This document shows, one piece after another, positions 12,129 to 25,074 of a stretch of DNA of 64,000 bases. Every line of letters begins with the position of its first letter. The first letter of the stretch is position 1. Under the pieces are notes generated by a model. That model was not told where the DNA came from. It searched no databases and was given only the letters and a program-made list of their open reading frames with translations. Where the stretch lies: assembly GCF_030867145.1 (NCBI RefSeq), contig NC_134414.1, positions 124,074,465 to 124,138,464 on the forward strand. The letters run 5' to 3'. This stretch comes from Opisthocomus hoazin. Taxonomy: Eukaryota > Chordata > Aves > Opisthocomiformes > Opisthocomidae. Position numbers and translations under genes: made by a program.

Positions 12129-15100
12129 ATAAAGATGCATTTTAACAGAAAATAGTAACAAATAAACAGCTATTTCCTCTGTGTGTCCCACCCCCCCCTG
12201 AATACTGCCCTTTTTGAAAAGCTTCAAAATAAAAAATTTTCTCTAACATCTCAGCAAGATTCCTGAGGCTAACACTGTTTCTAGCAAACCAAATGGCAGG
12301 AGCAGCAACAAAATCTTCCCTTAGTCTCTGGCAAGGCTGCTGGGGCTTGTCTTAGAGGGAGAGGGAGTGTTCGCACAGAAATTTGAAGTTTCTGGCTCCC
12401 TACTTCGGTGCTTAAGCTTAGGCCACACACATAGGGAAGAAGCAGTGAAGACATTAAGATAAGTTCATATTCTAAAAACTAGTTAGTGAGTTTGAAATTA
12501 GAGGGTTGAAGGAAAGCAAAGCTACTATTTCATTTAAAACAAGTAAGAAGGGAAGTGGAGGAAAAGGAACAGAAAGCAGAGAAAGGTAAGGAAGGAGAAA
12601 ACGGAGCCAGGAGGAGGAGGAGGCAGGAACTCAGGTAAGAGAAATGTTACAATCAGCCGATTAATTTAAGTGCTGGAATAGCACAAAATGTATTATATTC
12701 AATCAAACTATCCCACTTCGAAATTGGTTTAATAAGACAGCATTAAGCAATTTAGATTGCTTTAACAGAAACAATTTTTCCTCTCAGACCTCTTTATGCT
12801 GCTTATTTACACACTGCTCTTTGCTTGTGCAGCAAAGCTAGGTCAGCTTCATGTTCTGCATTAGCAGCACTGCGTCACATAGACTATGTGAGCTACATTG
12901 AGTGTTAGTATAAAACAAAGAGATTTTTTTAATCCTCTTTCAAAACGCAACTAAAAATACAGTGAGGAAAAAAAAATGTTATAAAATCACAGATATGCCA
13001 CATTTTACAAAGAAAATTTAGATGAAAAATGCAAGAACCAAATCATGTCTCACACCAAACCTTTAAGTATAAAGGCCAGGACTAAGTGAATTACACATGA
13101 TGGCCCATGACCACCCTTGCTGAATAATTTAATCTGTTTTACATGTGAGGAAATTGAACAGCCGTACAAAGGCTAGAGAAAAGAAATAGAAATGTTTCTG
13201 AGTAGAGCCTGCTTCAATATTGGGCAGTAGGATTATACCAGATTACATCAAGATTTTTCTTCTGGCATCTGTCAAGCATAGTAACCAACATTAATGTAGA
13301 ATCTGCTCCATATTTGCCAGTCTGAGCCATCAGATAAAGTTTCTGACATTCTTACAAAATAAATATGTTACTGGCCACAAGCACGTAAATGTCATATATC
13401 AGAAACAGATTTATAAACTATTTAAGTTTACTAAGGTTAAAATTATTGAATTAATAGAGAACAGAATAGACATCTTATGATACAACTGTTTACAAATGGC
13501 ACGTTTGCAGGGCTGGGGATCAACGATGGTACTTACAAATGGCATGAAAATAGGAGATATTTAAAAAATAATCCAGGAAAGGTTTAAAATAGCAGCAACT
13601 ACTGTCCTCTTGATAAATGGAGCAAAATAGAATTTTTAAGAGATGTCATTAAGGAAAAGCACCCAGAAAAAAAATAAGCAAGAGAGATCGGTGTCACCAG
13701 TAAAATGCAGCAAGCTCTTCTAATTAGGCTGGAGCAGAAAACTCTTGGTAGAGACACACAAGGCTACAAGTTCAACACAAGAAAATACTCCTCCAGTTCT
13801 CCCATTTTTTACTCACAAAATATACATTGGGAAGTATCCTACAGACATTTTCCGGTCATTATCAAGGTTCCCTCTCTTGTGTTGAAAGCATGCAATTCCA
13901 TTCAACCAAAACAAATTTGATGTCTAAATTTGTAACATTTAACTGATAATTAAAAAAATCTGTTGTCACTGGAATTCTTTCTGTATTTGTATCCTACATG
14001 TTTACCTACACAACACTGTCCACAGGCAAATCACAGATCCACACAGTGTTCACACACTTCGGCCCCAAGACCTCCAAACTTCTTAAGCAGATACACTGCC
14101 TTCAGTAAAATATTTTAGCAATTTAAGAAACACTGGAACATTCACAGAACCAAAACTCGATTTCAAAATAAGGCAAGTCATGAAATCACATTAACATGAC
14201 ATAATTGGAAACTATATTTCATGTTGCAAAATCGACATGAGAAAGTGAAATGACTAAGGAAACCCACATTTCCAATCTCAAAAGTCTTCAAAAGTGATGC
14301 TGTAAAGTTGGTTAGAATCTATAAAAATTATTTTAGAAATTAAAATACCAAAATAATAGATGTATTAATAGCCCCTGGAAAGTCTAAGCAACTTTGGGGT
14401 CTGGAAACATAATAGCATATACTCACTGAACTGTATGCAATCCAAAAACCCCCCAGAAAATAACAGCAGTAGCTGGATTTCCATCATTTTAAGAAGTTTC
14501 AATAATCAGAAATACAATTCTCCTATCAACATGTTTCTGAATTTTGCCCTTTTCCCACCTGTGAGCCTTTTGTTTACCTGAGTAGAAGACTGAGGAGTTC
14601 TCACCTTTGCAAAACTGTTTCTTAAATCCAAAGACTCGTAGCTGTTTTGGAAATAATTTTGCATTAACTCTAACACTTATGCCAATAATTGTAAAGTAGA
14701 CAATGCTGTTAACATTTAAAATAGTGGGAAAAAAAATTTCATTGCTTTGTTTCTTCCAAGGAACGCTACTATTATAATTAATATTTTAGTAACATTTCCT
14801 TCAGGAAACGTCTCACACGTACATGGCCAGCTGCTGGGCTTGCTCCTTCTGGTCTCAGCCCCATGAGACATCTAGGTGTGCACCTAATTCTAATCAAACA
14901 AGCAGTCCCACAATAGCACGCAGAACTATTTACCCATTTAATTACAGGCAACCACTTTAGTACCCTGCTGAATCAGGGCCTTTGCTACTATTTTGAATGA
15001 TCCTGCAATAAAAGTAATAACACAAAAATCTAGGAAGAAAAAAAAACACAAAAAACCACCCAAATTAACAAATTAAAATTTTCATAATGCATCTTGGTTA

Positions 15101-18100
15101 GGTAAGTCTAATTTGAATTCTTCTATACAGTTGGAGTATTCCCCTTGCTGGTTCCACAAAATGTCATGTCTGATGTACACTCACAAATGAGTTAAAATTT
15201 AACAACAACAACAAAAGTCATCCTGTCTTTTGAAAGAAAAAGTTTCTTTATTAGAAAGCAGAGGCCGATTTTTTCCAGCAAACAATGGATTTCTTCAAAG
15301 ATGCTAATGGTATCCAAATCAAAACCAGCCAGGAGGTAGTAACTTCAGAAGAAATAATGGAAATGTATTACTCCCCTTTCAATCAATTCCCAGCAGTTCC
15401 CAAATGCAGTTTTTACAACTACAAAAATACATGTTCTTTGTAAACAGGAACAATGACTGGCAGTCCCAGAGGAGGAAAGAGACTCTCTAATCTCTCCTCA
15501 GGCAGAATAAACAAAATTCTCCCATCTCTGAAAGCTCTTAGTTAGAAACTAATGGAGGAATGGAACAATAATCTCAGCCTGAAGAAAATACAGCCCTCTA
15601 AAACCTCTTCCCTGTTTGATGTCCCTGGTACATTTCAGCGATGCAGAAGAAATATCCGGACAAATCCAGCAAAGGCCCACTTGCACTGGTAGTATCTGAC
15701 TAACCAACCAACAGCACTTGGAGGGAAAAAGATTAATCTGAAATAAACCTGCTAAACAATATACTAACTAATAAAACACATCTGTAGTTTAAAGGAGATT
15801 TTGGTGGTAGCTCTGAATTAAAGCAATCAGTGAAAAGTGTCACACCTCCTTGGCAGCTTCTAACATGACCCAAAAGGTCATGTTTGTTTGCAACACCACA
15901 ATTGCTCAGCCATTCTGAAAGAATCCACAGTGGATTGACTTAATCTCTAAAAGCTGTATCTTCATCCAGATGGACTAAAGAAACATATATTTAAAAAAAA
16001 GAAAAAAAATCACACTCCCATTAGAAAAGTTAAAATTCAATGGGATTTTTTTCACCCTGGGGGTTTAGACTGCTTCAGGACAAACACTATGGTAACAAAT
16101 AATCAATTTTGTATCACTGAAAATAGCAAATAGAGTAAAGCATAATGACTGTCTCTGATGGAAGTCAATGATAAAGAACTGTGATGAAAAGCACCGAAGA
16201 CCTCGTTCAAAGCAGCCCCAACTCTGAAGAACACACTTCTGCAGGCAAGCAGTTGGTGGGAGATACCTCATGTTCGTCTACATTTTATGTAAAAGCCAAG
16301 TAAGCCCTTAACGCATGTGTTGTGCTTTTTGCTGCCATGGAACTTGCAACTAATCTGCAAGGGTTATTTTCTCCACAAGCAAGCAAGCCTCCAGCAATTC
16401 TCATGCTCATCAGAGCTACAAATTGCTGTAAGGGCAAGTTATTAACATAAGCTCTTCGTCAAACGAGGTTCTCGGAAGAGTCTAAGACACTGATTAACAA
16501 ACAGTCTAATTCCCTTCTCCCCTTCCTCTTATTTTAAACCAGGGCCACAGTAGGTTTGGGTTTTGGTTTTTGTTTTGTTGACGCTAAGTCTGAACATGGT
16601 GCCTGGAGCAAGAGTGGGCGAGAGTGCCATAGCCCGCCAAGCTGAGCGGCAGCTATGGGGCTGGGGAAAGGAAAGTTCGGGGCTTCCATCCAGCTGCTGC
16701 TGCTTAACTTGCAGGAGAAGATACCGCATGGCTTTTGGACATATGCAGGCCCACTTTTGCCCATTTTTAAAATTTAGGAAACTATTCTGTTCTGCACAGG
16801 CATTAAGCCTGATGCATGTCTCCAGAGGTCAGTGCAGGTACACCGGGGGTCTACTTGGTCCTGTACAACAGACCGATCCCTTCGCTCAGGTGTTCCGCTT
16901 TTTTGAAACCCAATGCTAGGTGAAATATCTCCATACAAAAATTTCTTTCCATATATTTCAATTTTGATCTGGTTCTAATATATATCGTACTGATAATCTG
17001 AACAGGAAATTAACCATCCTGGTGTACACATTTCTCATGATGCTTCACAGAAGACATAACCCCCAACTTGCCTCACGCACTCCACACCTTAACAATAAAC
17101 ATCAAAAGCAGCTTTGGTTCCCCCTCCCCACAGGCAGGCTTTGTTCAATGATCTATTTTTCTACACCACCAAGCTCACTAAATAAACATGACGAGCAAAC
17201 CTGCAGCACGGCACGGCACTCATCCCAACCCAGCGCTGTTTAATATATGCAATTACGCTAATCTGCGAAGAAGGCTGCCAGTGGAAACCAAATACAAGAA
17301 CGTCAGCATTCCTGACTAACGCGCCGCAACCCGATGCAACAAAAAACAGCTCCTTAACATACCAAATTGGACTGCTTAGAGCAGGAGGGCTTTTGCTTGC
17401 TTCCACTCCAGAGAGGGATCACGGCTACCACCCTCCAGCTAACTGCACGAGGAGTTCAAGAACAACGCCAAGAGGCCCGAGCCTTTTCACATCTAGGTGG
17501 ACTATCCCAGCTTCCTAATAAAGGCAAGGCTCTTGGCTGCAGGAAATTAAACTGTGATTTAGATAAAGATAATAGACTCCAGTCCCAAGATAAGTGGAGC
17601 AGGTCTACCGTGAGTGGTACCTACAGATAGGCTATTTAGCACGCAAACCACTGAACTAGCATCACCTTCCTCCTTACCATGGTGACCGCTATGCTTTTTT
17701 GTTTATTCTGAACCACAGCTGTAGGGAGCTGGTGAGGAGAAGTCCAATGAAACCTCTCTTATTGCCTCTTCAGGTCCTCAGCCAGATCCAAGCCTTCTCC
17801 TTCTCCCCTGTCTTAACCACCCCTGCCAGATGCAACAGCCACGCTACTCCCACGACTGTAAAGATGCCCCTGATTTGGCAGCCTTGCTCCTTGTATTTAA
17901 TTTTTTCCCCTCAGGAAATAAAAAGCAATGTCACGCTCATGAAAGGCCAGGGGATTCTTGGCGATGTATTGGTGTGTCAAATGCTCACAGCAGAAAAAAA
18001 CTCCTAAAGTTAAAAATCTTCATTGTGCATTTCTGAGACCGTTTAAGACGGCAGTATACCACAGCAATACGCTCTGCTATTTTTCGTGATTGCTAAGAAT

Positions 18101-19034
18101 ACGCAGAGCAAGATCCTGAAGCTTTTCGCTGAAAGAACCACTGTGACACCCGCTATCTACCCGATTAAACTGCACTGAACTTGTCTGCTGGTTTAAACAC
18201 AAACCTATGCAGCATCAAGAATGACTCCAAGAGACTAAAACCAACACACTGAAAGCAAAAACTAAATGCTACACCTGAGGAAATAAGGCCTAGCCAGCTG
18301 GCACCTTTTCACCACAAAAATACCCCAACTGACAAGGGCCAGCAATACGGCTCTGTAAGAAACTGGCGGAAACTTTATCTGTGCTTCTTTCCTATGGACG
18401 CATAGAAATCAGAAGGGGGGAAGGGGGGCCAAAAAAAAGGAAAAAAGAAAGGAAAAAAGAAGAAAGGAAGAGAAACAAACACAAGAAGTTTCCAAACCTT
18501 TTCATCTTGTAAAGTCTCCCTGCACTAAAAATTAATTAATAACTAGGTTTCCATAAACCACAAATTTTGCATTAAGGCTGAAGCACACCAGTAGCATCCA
18601 TCTCGCATTAACACCCGATTTGCACCAGTCCAAAAGCAAACTGTGAAAACCGGAAAGGAAGAAAACCCCAGACCAGGAAAAGCCCCTCGAGGACCCCCGC
18701 GCCCTGCCCGGTTTCGGCTCCCCAGGCAGGGGCCGCAACCCGCGGAAGGCGGCTACCGGCAGCACCGGGGCCCGGGAGCGGCCCCAGGGCCGGCCGCCGA
18801 CCCGCGCCGCACTCGGGGCTCCACCGCCCGACCGGCCCAGGCAGAACTTCGCGGGGCCGCGCAGAGCGGGCTCGCGGGGCGCCGGCGCTCGCCCCACGGT
18901 CGGGCCGGCCGCCTTAACGCCCACCGCCGGCGCGCCCGCCCCGCGGGGCAGCTGCCTCGTCCCACGGCACAGCTACGCGACGCTACGGCCACCGCCGCGG
19001 ACCGGGGCTCACACGGCGCCGGCAGCCGGGCCAA

Positions 19035-19048
19035 CCCCCCCCCCCCCC
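19035..19048 (+). repeat. Homopolymer C14 run in CpG island
   Basis: Fourteen C bases (G14 on the minus strand) within the probable CRYBG3 promoter island, about 300 bp inside intron 1. Confidence 0.95.
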
Positions 19049-19348
19049 GCCGCCCCGTTTTCAAACTCGGTGTGACAAGCTGCCGCCCCGGCCGCGGCCG
19101 CCGCAGGGGCTGCTCCGCCGCGACCGGCTGAGGCGCCTCGCGGCACCTCACCGGCGGGCCCCCACACCCCGCGCAGCGAACGCGCTCGGTTCTTCTCCCT
19201 CCCTCACCCGCCGCTGTCGCAACATCTGCCGGGGCGGCCGGCACGGTCCCGCGTTCCCCGCCCCGACGGCTCACGGCGCTCCCCGGCCGGGGGCAGGTGG
19301 GACGGGGCAGAGGACGGCAGCTCGGGTCCGGTCCCGTTCCCCCCGTAC

Positions 19349-19455
19349 CTGTTCGCGCCCGCCGCCCCCTCGCCGGGGATGCTCCTGACGAAGAAGCGGG
19401 AGAAGGTGCTGTGCCAGGAAGGGCCGGCCCGCCGCCGGCTGCCGCCGCCGGACAT
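19349..19455 (-). CDS. CRYBG3: Probable CRYBG3 first coding exon (N-terminus)
   Basis: On the minus strand an ATG at 19453-19455 opens MSGGGSRRRAGPSWHSTFSR, continuing FFVRSIPGEGAAGAN, up to donor AACAG|GTACGG. The short basic start followed by W-H-S-x-F-S-R-F-F resembles the N-terminus I remember for CRYBG3, a very large A-kinase anchoring protein with C-terminal beta/gamma-crystallin domains. The frame is also open upstream, so the start rests on family resemblance and a purine at -3. The exon is 107 nt and leaves two bases of a split codon, which suits the exon at 4055-4133. Position after ARL6 in the same orientation matches human gene order. I cannot compare sequences directly here. Confidence 0.6.
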
Positions 19456-20360
19456 CGCCGCCGCCGTCTGGGACTGGACGCGGACGGGACAGGACGCGCC
19501 GCCAGCAGCCGCCCGGCACGGAATCCCCACAGCGGCGGGAAGCAGCGGCATCAAACACCTCCCTCCTCCTCCTCCTCCTCCGGTGCCCGCCCCCGGGGCG
19601 GAGCGCTGCTCCGCCGCCGCCCGCCCCTTCCCGCCGGCGGAGCGGCCGGGAGGCCGGCGCTCGGGCCCGGCTTGGCGGGAAGGAGGGTCCCGGCTGCGCG
19701 GAGCGGGAAGGACGAACGCTGCGCCCGGGGAGGCGGCCGGCCGGCTCCGGCGCGGTTGCAGAAGCGGTGGCACGGCGGGGAGAGGCGGCGGCAAGAGAAG
19801 GCGCTGCCCCGCTCGCCGTGCTCCGTCCCCAGGCGGGGCGGGGGGGGAGGCGGCTTCTGCCCCGGAGAGAGCGCGGGGTGGCGGGAGGAAGGCGGGGAGG
19901 GGAGCGCCGCCGCCCGCCGCCTCGCCCGAGGAGGGCCATTCGGGGGGCTTCTGCTGAGGGTTTGTTTTTATTTTTTTTTAACTTTATGTGGCATAATTAG
20001 CACCGTGTCCACGCCTGCTGTAGCGTGGCGGTTTCACCGCTCGCCTCCCTCCATCACTTGGGGATAATTTCAGGCCATCCTTGCTGTTGAAGGCCAGGGA
20101 CTTGGAGGAGGGGGGTTCTCCTGCCCTTCGAAGAGATTTCTTCCTAGAAAGGAGTTTTGTTTTCTTTTTAATACTGAAACCTTCCATTTTTTTCCCCGCT
20201 CTGAGGACTGCGGCCTCACTTGAGTTAACATCAAACTATCCCTACCAACAGGGACAACCTTGCCAGTGCAACAGCCCAGTGACAAATATTATCCTCATTT
20301 TATAGACAGAGGTGGTGCATAAAACCTTAATGGTTCACTGAGTGTGAACTACTGGTAAAA

Positions 20361-20736
20361 CAGAATCATAGTATCATGGGTTGGAAAAGACCTCTAAGAT
20401 CATCATGGCCAACCATCCACCCAACACCACCATGCCTACTAAACCGTATCCCGAAGTGCCACATCTACACATTTTTTAAACACCTCCAGGGATGGTGACT
20501 CCACCACCTCCCTGGGCAGCCTTTTCCAATGCCTGACCACTCTTTCAGCAAAGAAATTCTTCCTAATATCCAATCTAAACCTCCCCTGATGCAACTTGAG
20601 GCCATTGCCTCTTGTCCTATCACTAGTTACCTGGGAGGAGACCAACACCTGCCTCACTACAACCTCCTTTCAGGTAGCTGTAGAGAGCAATAAGGTCTCC
20701 CCTCAGCCTCCCCTTCTCTAGACTAAACAGCCCCAG
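20361..20736 (-). mobile_element. CR1 LINE 3' fragment
   Basis: Plus strand starts CAGAATCATAGTATCATGGG and runs to TCTAGACTAAACAGCCCCAG. On the minus strand the frame 20657-20439 encodes [20 protein letters not shown] and [20 protein letters not shown], the end of CR1 ORF2. It lies about 0.4 kb upstream of the CRYBG3 CpG island. Confidence 0.95.
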
Positions 20737-20870
20737 AGACTAACCTCAAAGTCAGGATTTTAAATACAGAACTACACTTTCCCCATTTACATCTTAATGA
20801 ACATCTCTGCTTCTCTTTGTGACTGCCTGCACCTCACCTTTTTGTCAGGTCCTTTTTGCATCGTGCCATC

Positions 20871-21018
20871 TCAGGGAACCAGAGTGGCTGAGGTTGGAGG
20901 GGACCTCAGGAGGTCACCTGGTCCGACTCCCCTGCTTGAACAGGGCCATGCCTTTTGAATATCTCCAAGGATGGAGACTCTACCATCTCTCTGAGCAACC
21001 GGTGCCAGCACTCGCGTC
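20871..21018 (-). mobile_element. Diverged CR1 LINE fragment
   Basis: Contains AACCAGAGTGGCTGAGGTTG, GGGGACCTCAGGAGGTCACC and AACAGGGCCATGCC in CR1 3' order. It is more decayed than the neighbour at 20361-20736 and of a different subfamily type. The outer limits are approximate. Confidence 0.85.
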
Positions 21019-24000
21019 TTTTCATCCACCTCGATTCACCCCCTCTGTGTACCCAAGGCCTCTTTGCCTCTATTCTTTACCACTGTTCCATAGTACCAGC
21101 CTGCCGTGGCTGCAGCTTTGGGTGGGTATGAGGCTGGTACTCCACGCCCATCTACAGAGCAGCAGTAAAAACAGCCTGGAAAAAAACTGCTGGGTACTTT
21201 TCTGTCTACTTTTCACTGCCTCAGCTATGGGTAAAATCTTTCAGAAATGTGCAGACGACTCCCCCTCATATTGTCCAGGTCTCATACAGCTTTGATGTGC
21301 ATTTTCAAAACAGAGACACAGGTCGATATTGGACAAATACTTAAATCTTTACCAGTCAGTTGGGACTAGCTGGTGGTTTCACAGGTTACAAAAAGTAGCT
21401 TTCTCGTTGTGCAACTACCAGTCACAAGCCTTATTCAGGGGATGCACTTACTACACAAGGTCCTGCCTAGTTTTCAGTGTCCAGACAAGGAGCAGACAAT
21501 TCTCTCAGAGATACAGGGCGCCTCAAACCTAGCACAAATATATGACATGTTTCGTGCCAGAACAATATATAGAAAAAAGAAACCACATTTTGAGAGTACC
21601 TACACATAGTTGCCCATTCTCAGGGAAATGGCAATCAGGGTTAAAACTACAAAATGTAACAGCAGCCCCTGTGGAACATTATAGAGAAGACACTCCCCTC
21701 TGACATGCAAAACAAAAGTAATTAAGGTTCCAAAACCAAATTAGAAGAGTAGCAATTTATTAAAAGCAATTAAATGGGACTGCACAAACAGGCTGCAGGG
21801 AAGCTTAACCTCTCAGTGACTGTTTATTATTTTTAATTTCTCTTTGCAGCATACATCTCACAGCTTCCCTACCTATTGCTTAAGTAAGGTCTAATCCCTG
21901 AACTGTAGCAAACTTGAATATAATAATTAGCATTTATAAAGCATCTGGTATCTTCAAAGGATTTACACATTAATTAATCCTCATAACCACCTCAGGATGT
22001 AGTTAAGTATAATATGGTGAGTGGTTTGCACACAGAGGCAGTCAAAACACCTAGGTGTATCCAAAAATCCGTGCACGCTCTACCAGTGAGGCGCCCAGAG
22101 GGGCACGACAGTGCAGTACGAAGCATTACCAGGGCTGTGCCTGGCCAAGAACAGAGAGCCAACCTCATCAGAAATGCTAATCCCAAACAGTAACATTTTG
22201 TGCTCAAATCTGTTTCTCCTTTCTCCACTGCATCTAAATGCAGAAAATACAGAACTGTACCAAATAATAGTTCTACTGGAGGCACATAAGCAAATTCTAA
22301 TCAACGTAGTAAAACGGTATCAATAAGAGAGAAGAACGTGGCCCAGGTTAGATAATCCTCCCTTCTTTTTGCATACCCTGGAGTAATTGAGCACCACATG
22401 ACTTACGAGTAAGTAATTCTGACACGTTTAAACAATAAAATGTGAACTGCCAGCACAGTTGCCAACAGGAGCCCAGTTTCAGCCATCTACACCTTCCACA
22501 AAGGGAGAAAAGTTAGGCTTTTACCCAAAGATGCAGTATCTACCATGTGGCAGCTGGCCTCGCATATTAACACAGCTGTCAGTGTTAACAGCAGCACCAA
22601 CACATGCAAGCCAAAACAGATGGGGGAAACAGGTTCCTTTCTGCCTCACATTAGGGTACTCACATGTGCCCCATACGAGGTAATCTTGCATTGCCCAAGG
22701 CAGTCAGAAACCATTAGGACACAGTTGCACAGGAAAATAATGGCACAGAAGAGTAAAATGGCCAGCTGAGGCTCTCAATACTTTTTTACTTTTTTTCCTT
22801 AGTTCACCCTGCCCAGAGTTCCACTTGAATCACTGTCTCAAATAAGAGAGGGGAGGGTGCTGTGCCTATTCCACATCCACTAATTTTCTACTGCAATTCA
22901 GATTATAATGGTTCAAGGGAACACCCTCAACTCCCAACCCCCCTTCTTACTGCTTTAGAGTGAGCAGATGGTGAAATTATAATTGTGGTTTCTGAATTTC
23001 CTCCCTTTTATGGGTCTTCAAAATCTTGAGTCAAATCTTTTGTTTTGTTTGGACACCAGAAAAGAAAGCAAGTTTCCATAGTACTGGTTTATGAAGAGCC
23101 CTCCTCTCACACCCAGTTTTAGAACTTCTCTGATAAATTAAAGTCATAACTAGGGGAGAAATGTAGTCTTAAAACCACCAAACTAAACATTTTCTCTGCA
23201 CGCACATTTTAACACAACTATTATATGCAAAAAACCCCCCATTCTCAAACTATTTGCGTTGTTGGACTGCTACAATAAGAAATGGTCTTATGTTTTGAGG
23301 TGCAATCCTGCTAAACAAAAGCTATTTTGTTTCATGCATGTCTAATGCATTTATCTATAAAAATGTTTTATCTGTCTTGGCTACTTTTTCTTGTTAATAG
23401 GCAATCTCATTTTCCAGTCTCTTACAGAACATGTCTACAGGTAGAGGAGGTGGCACAAATAGGAGTAGTATTTTAATAATGGATGGTACCTTACCTATCT
23501 TTTTCCTTTCTAGTATATAATATATTATGGCAAGGTTTCTAATAGGTGGTGTGACACCATGAATTAGTAAACACACATAATGGAGTCATGACATGTAATA
23601 TTTCCTAGCCATTTTTGACAATGTTAGTTGTCCAGATGTTGAATCAAATACTGATGACTTTAAAATCTCTAATCTATGCTTATCGTAAAATGAAGGGAAA
23701 CAACAAGACTGAAGATTTGGGTCTTGGCTATGTTATTACACAGATGAAGCATGTTAGCAAGGATTTCTAGGATCTATTTTCTATCTAGCTATGACCTTCT
23801 GCTGTAAAGAATGCACTGCACAGCTTCCAGCAATCCTCATCTTTTAACTGTGAACACACAGTTCCTCCATCTGATTTACTGGAAATGGTTTAAAAGAGCG
23901 CCACATGGTCAGCTGCTATTGTTCAAATGCCTTCATGTCTGGAGAAGACAGCTGGAAATGACTCATGGTATTAACTGCAGTTACTGAGAGCCATAACTGT

Positions 24001-25056
24001 GTTCTTTATTTCTTGGGGTAATATTTACACACTGCGCCACCTATGGCCAAAGTTTAGCGTAGTGATTAAAATCTGCAAATCAGCTTTTTGGAAGGCCTCT
24101 TCTGTTTGTTTTCCGCACTATAATTTGTCACATTTACATTTACCCAGTAGCAGAAGTGCTAAAACGGAAAACTAATTGTAAAGAACAAAATAAAAAATTA
24201 CCAACACACCTACAGTACTTCTTTTAAAACAGTCTTTTGCTCCACCTGGGCACGGAGCAAAAAACATTCAGAAGCCTCCTACTACGGCGGTATGTATGCA
24301 CCTAACTACTCTAAGATGAGGACCAAAGTTCTTTTCTGTTAATTCCAACAGAACTGATAGCTTTCAGGTGATTAGCACACCTTGTCTGGAAGGGTTTCAA
24401 GACATTTTTGATAGCACCTCACATCAATTCACATCTATTGTGTGAATAGAAAGATGAAACTCACTTGTGCTCTTACCAATGCTAATCATTGCAAAACACC
24501 CTACCCCTAACTGGAGCTCAAGAAAACCTACATTTCATATAATTATGTCTCTGTAAAACCATCCTATTCTGGGTTACGCTTCCTTCCTAGGCCAATCCGT
24601 CTATTCACCATCACCCTTACTAGAAATATTATGGTTAAACAAAGTGTTTCAATATGCTAAATTCATCTAACCTCTTAACATATATTGTATGTATCAAAAA
24701 TAGAAACACAAATATCTTAGTGTCCAGAAGAATGCAAAAGCTTTCAAAAAGAGGTGTCTTACGTGCAAATAAAGGAAATCCGTGAAATACGTAACAAGCA
24801 ATTTGTACATTGTAGTAAATTTAATACTTTTCTTCCTAGAATGTCTTTTGAGTATCAGATTCGTAGTTAAACAGGCATATACACCTTTCTGTACAGATCT
24901 ACGCACTTTCAAATATCAAATCACTAATATTATAAACGCTTACCGTATTTGCATACCTTAATACAAAGGTACATTTTTCGATTTGCAGATTACTAAGCAG
25001 TTTTGAATTGTGGTGCAAGCCTCTGCACAGCAAACTTAAGCCTGTGAAGACCAGGC

Positions 25057-25074
25057 TTTTTTTTTTTTTTTTTT
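25057..25074 (+). repeat. Homopolymer T18 run
   Basis: Eighteen T bases in the ARL6-CRYBG3 intergenic stretch. It may be an old retroposed poly(A) tail on the minus strand, but no element body is recognisable beside it. Confidence 0.9.

Larger units (their letters stand above)
4134..19348 (-). other. Probable CRYBG3 intron 1 (15.2 kb)
   Basis: Between the two candidate CRYBG3 exons. Contents: CR1 fragments at 5309-5466 and 7091-7184; a 59-bp inverted repeat pair at 7873-7931 and 8377-8435; a 14-bp-stem hairpin at 12095-12128; a purine-rich tract at about 12540-12640; and a polypurine run at about 18410-18478. The last kilobase is inside the CpG island. No further exon is supported; open frames are at most about 120 codons and have no recognisable domain. 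Confidence 0.45.
18640..19960 (-). promoter_or_regulatory. CpG island promoter of the probable CRYBG3
   Basis: About 1.3 kb of very GC-rich, CpG-dense sequence, flanked by AT-rich DNA. It contains a C14 run (19035-19048), a CTC-repeat run near 19560-19582 and several GC boxes, for example around 19831-19845. The candidate first coding exon (19349-19455) lies within it on the minus strand, so the start site is expected at about 19.5-19.9 kb. The many overlapping open frames here on both strands are composition artefacts. Confidence 0.75.

Noticed and set aside
19204-20067. Long open frames up to 256 codons on both strands in the 18.6-20 kb GC-rich block
   Set aside because: Stop codons are rare in such GC-rich DNA. 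Only the short segment at 19349-19455 with a donor site and family resemblance is kept.
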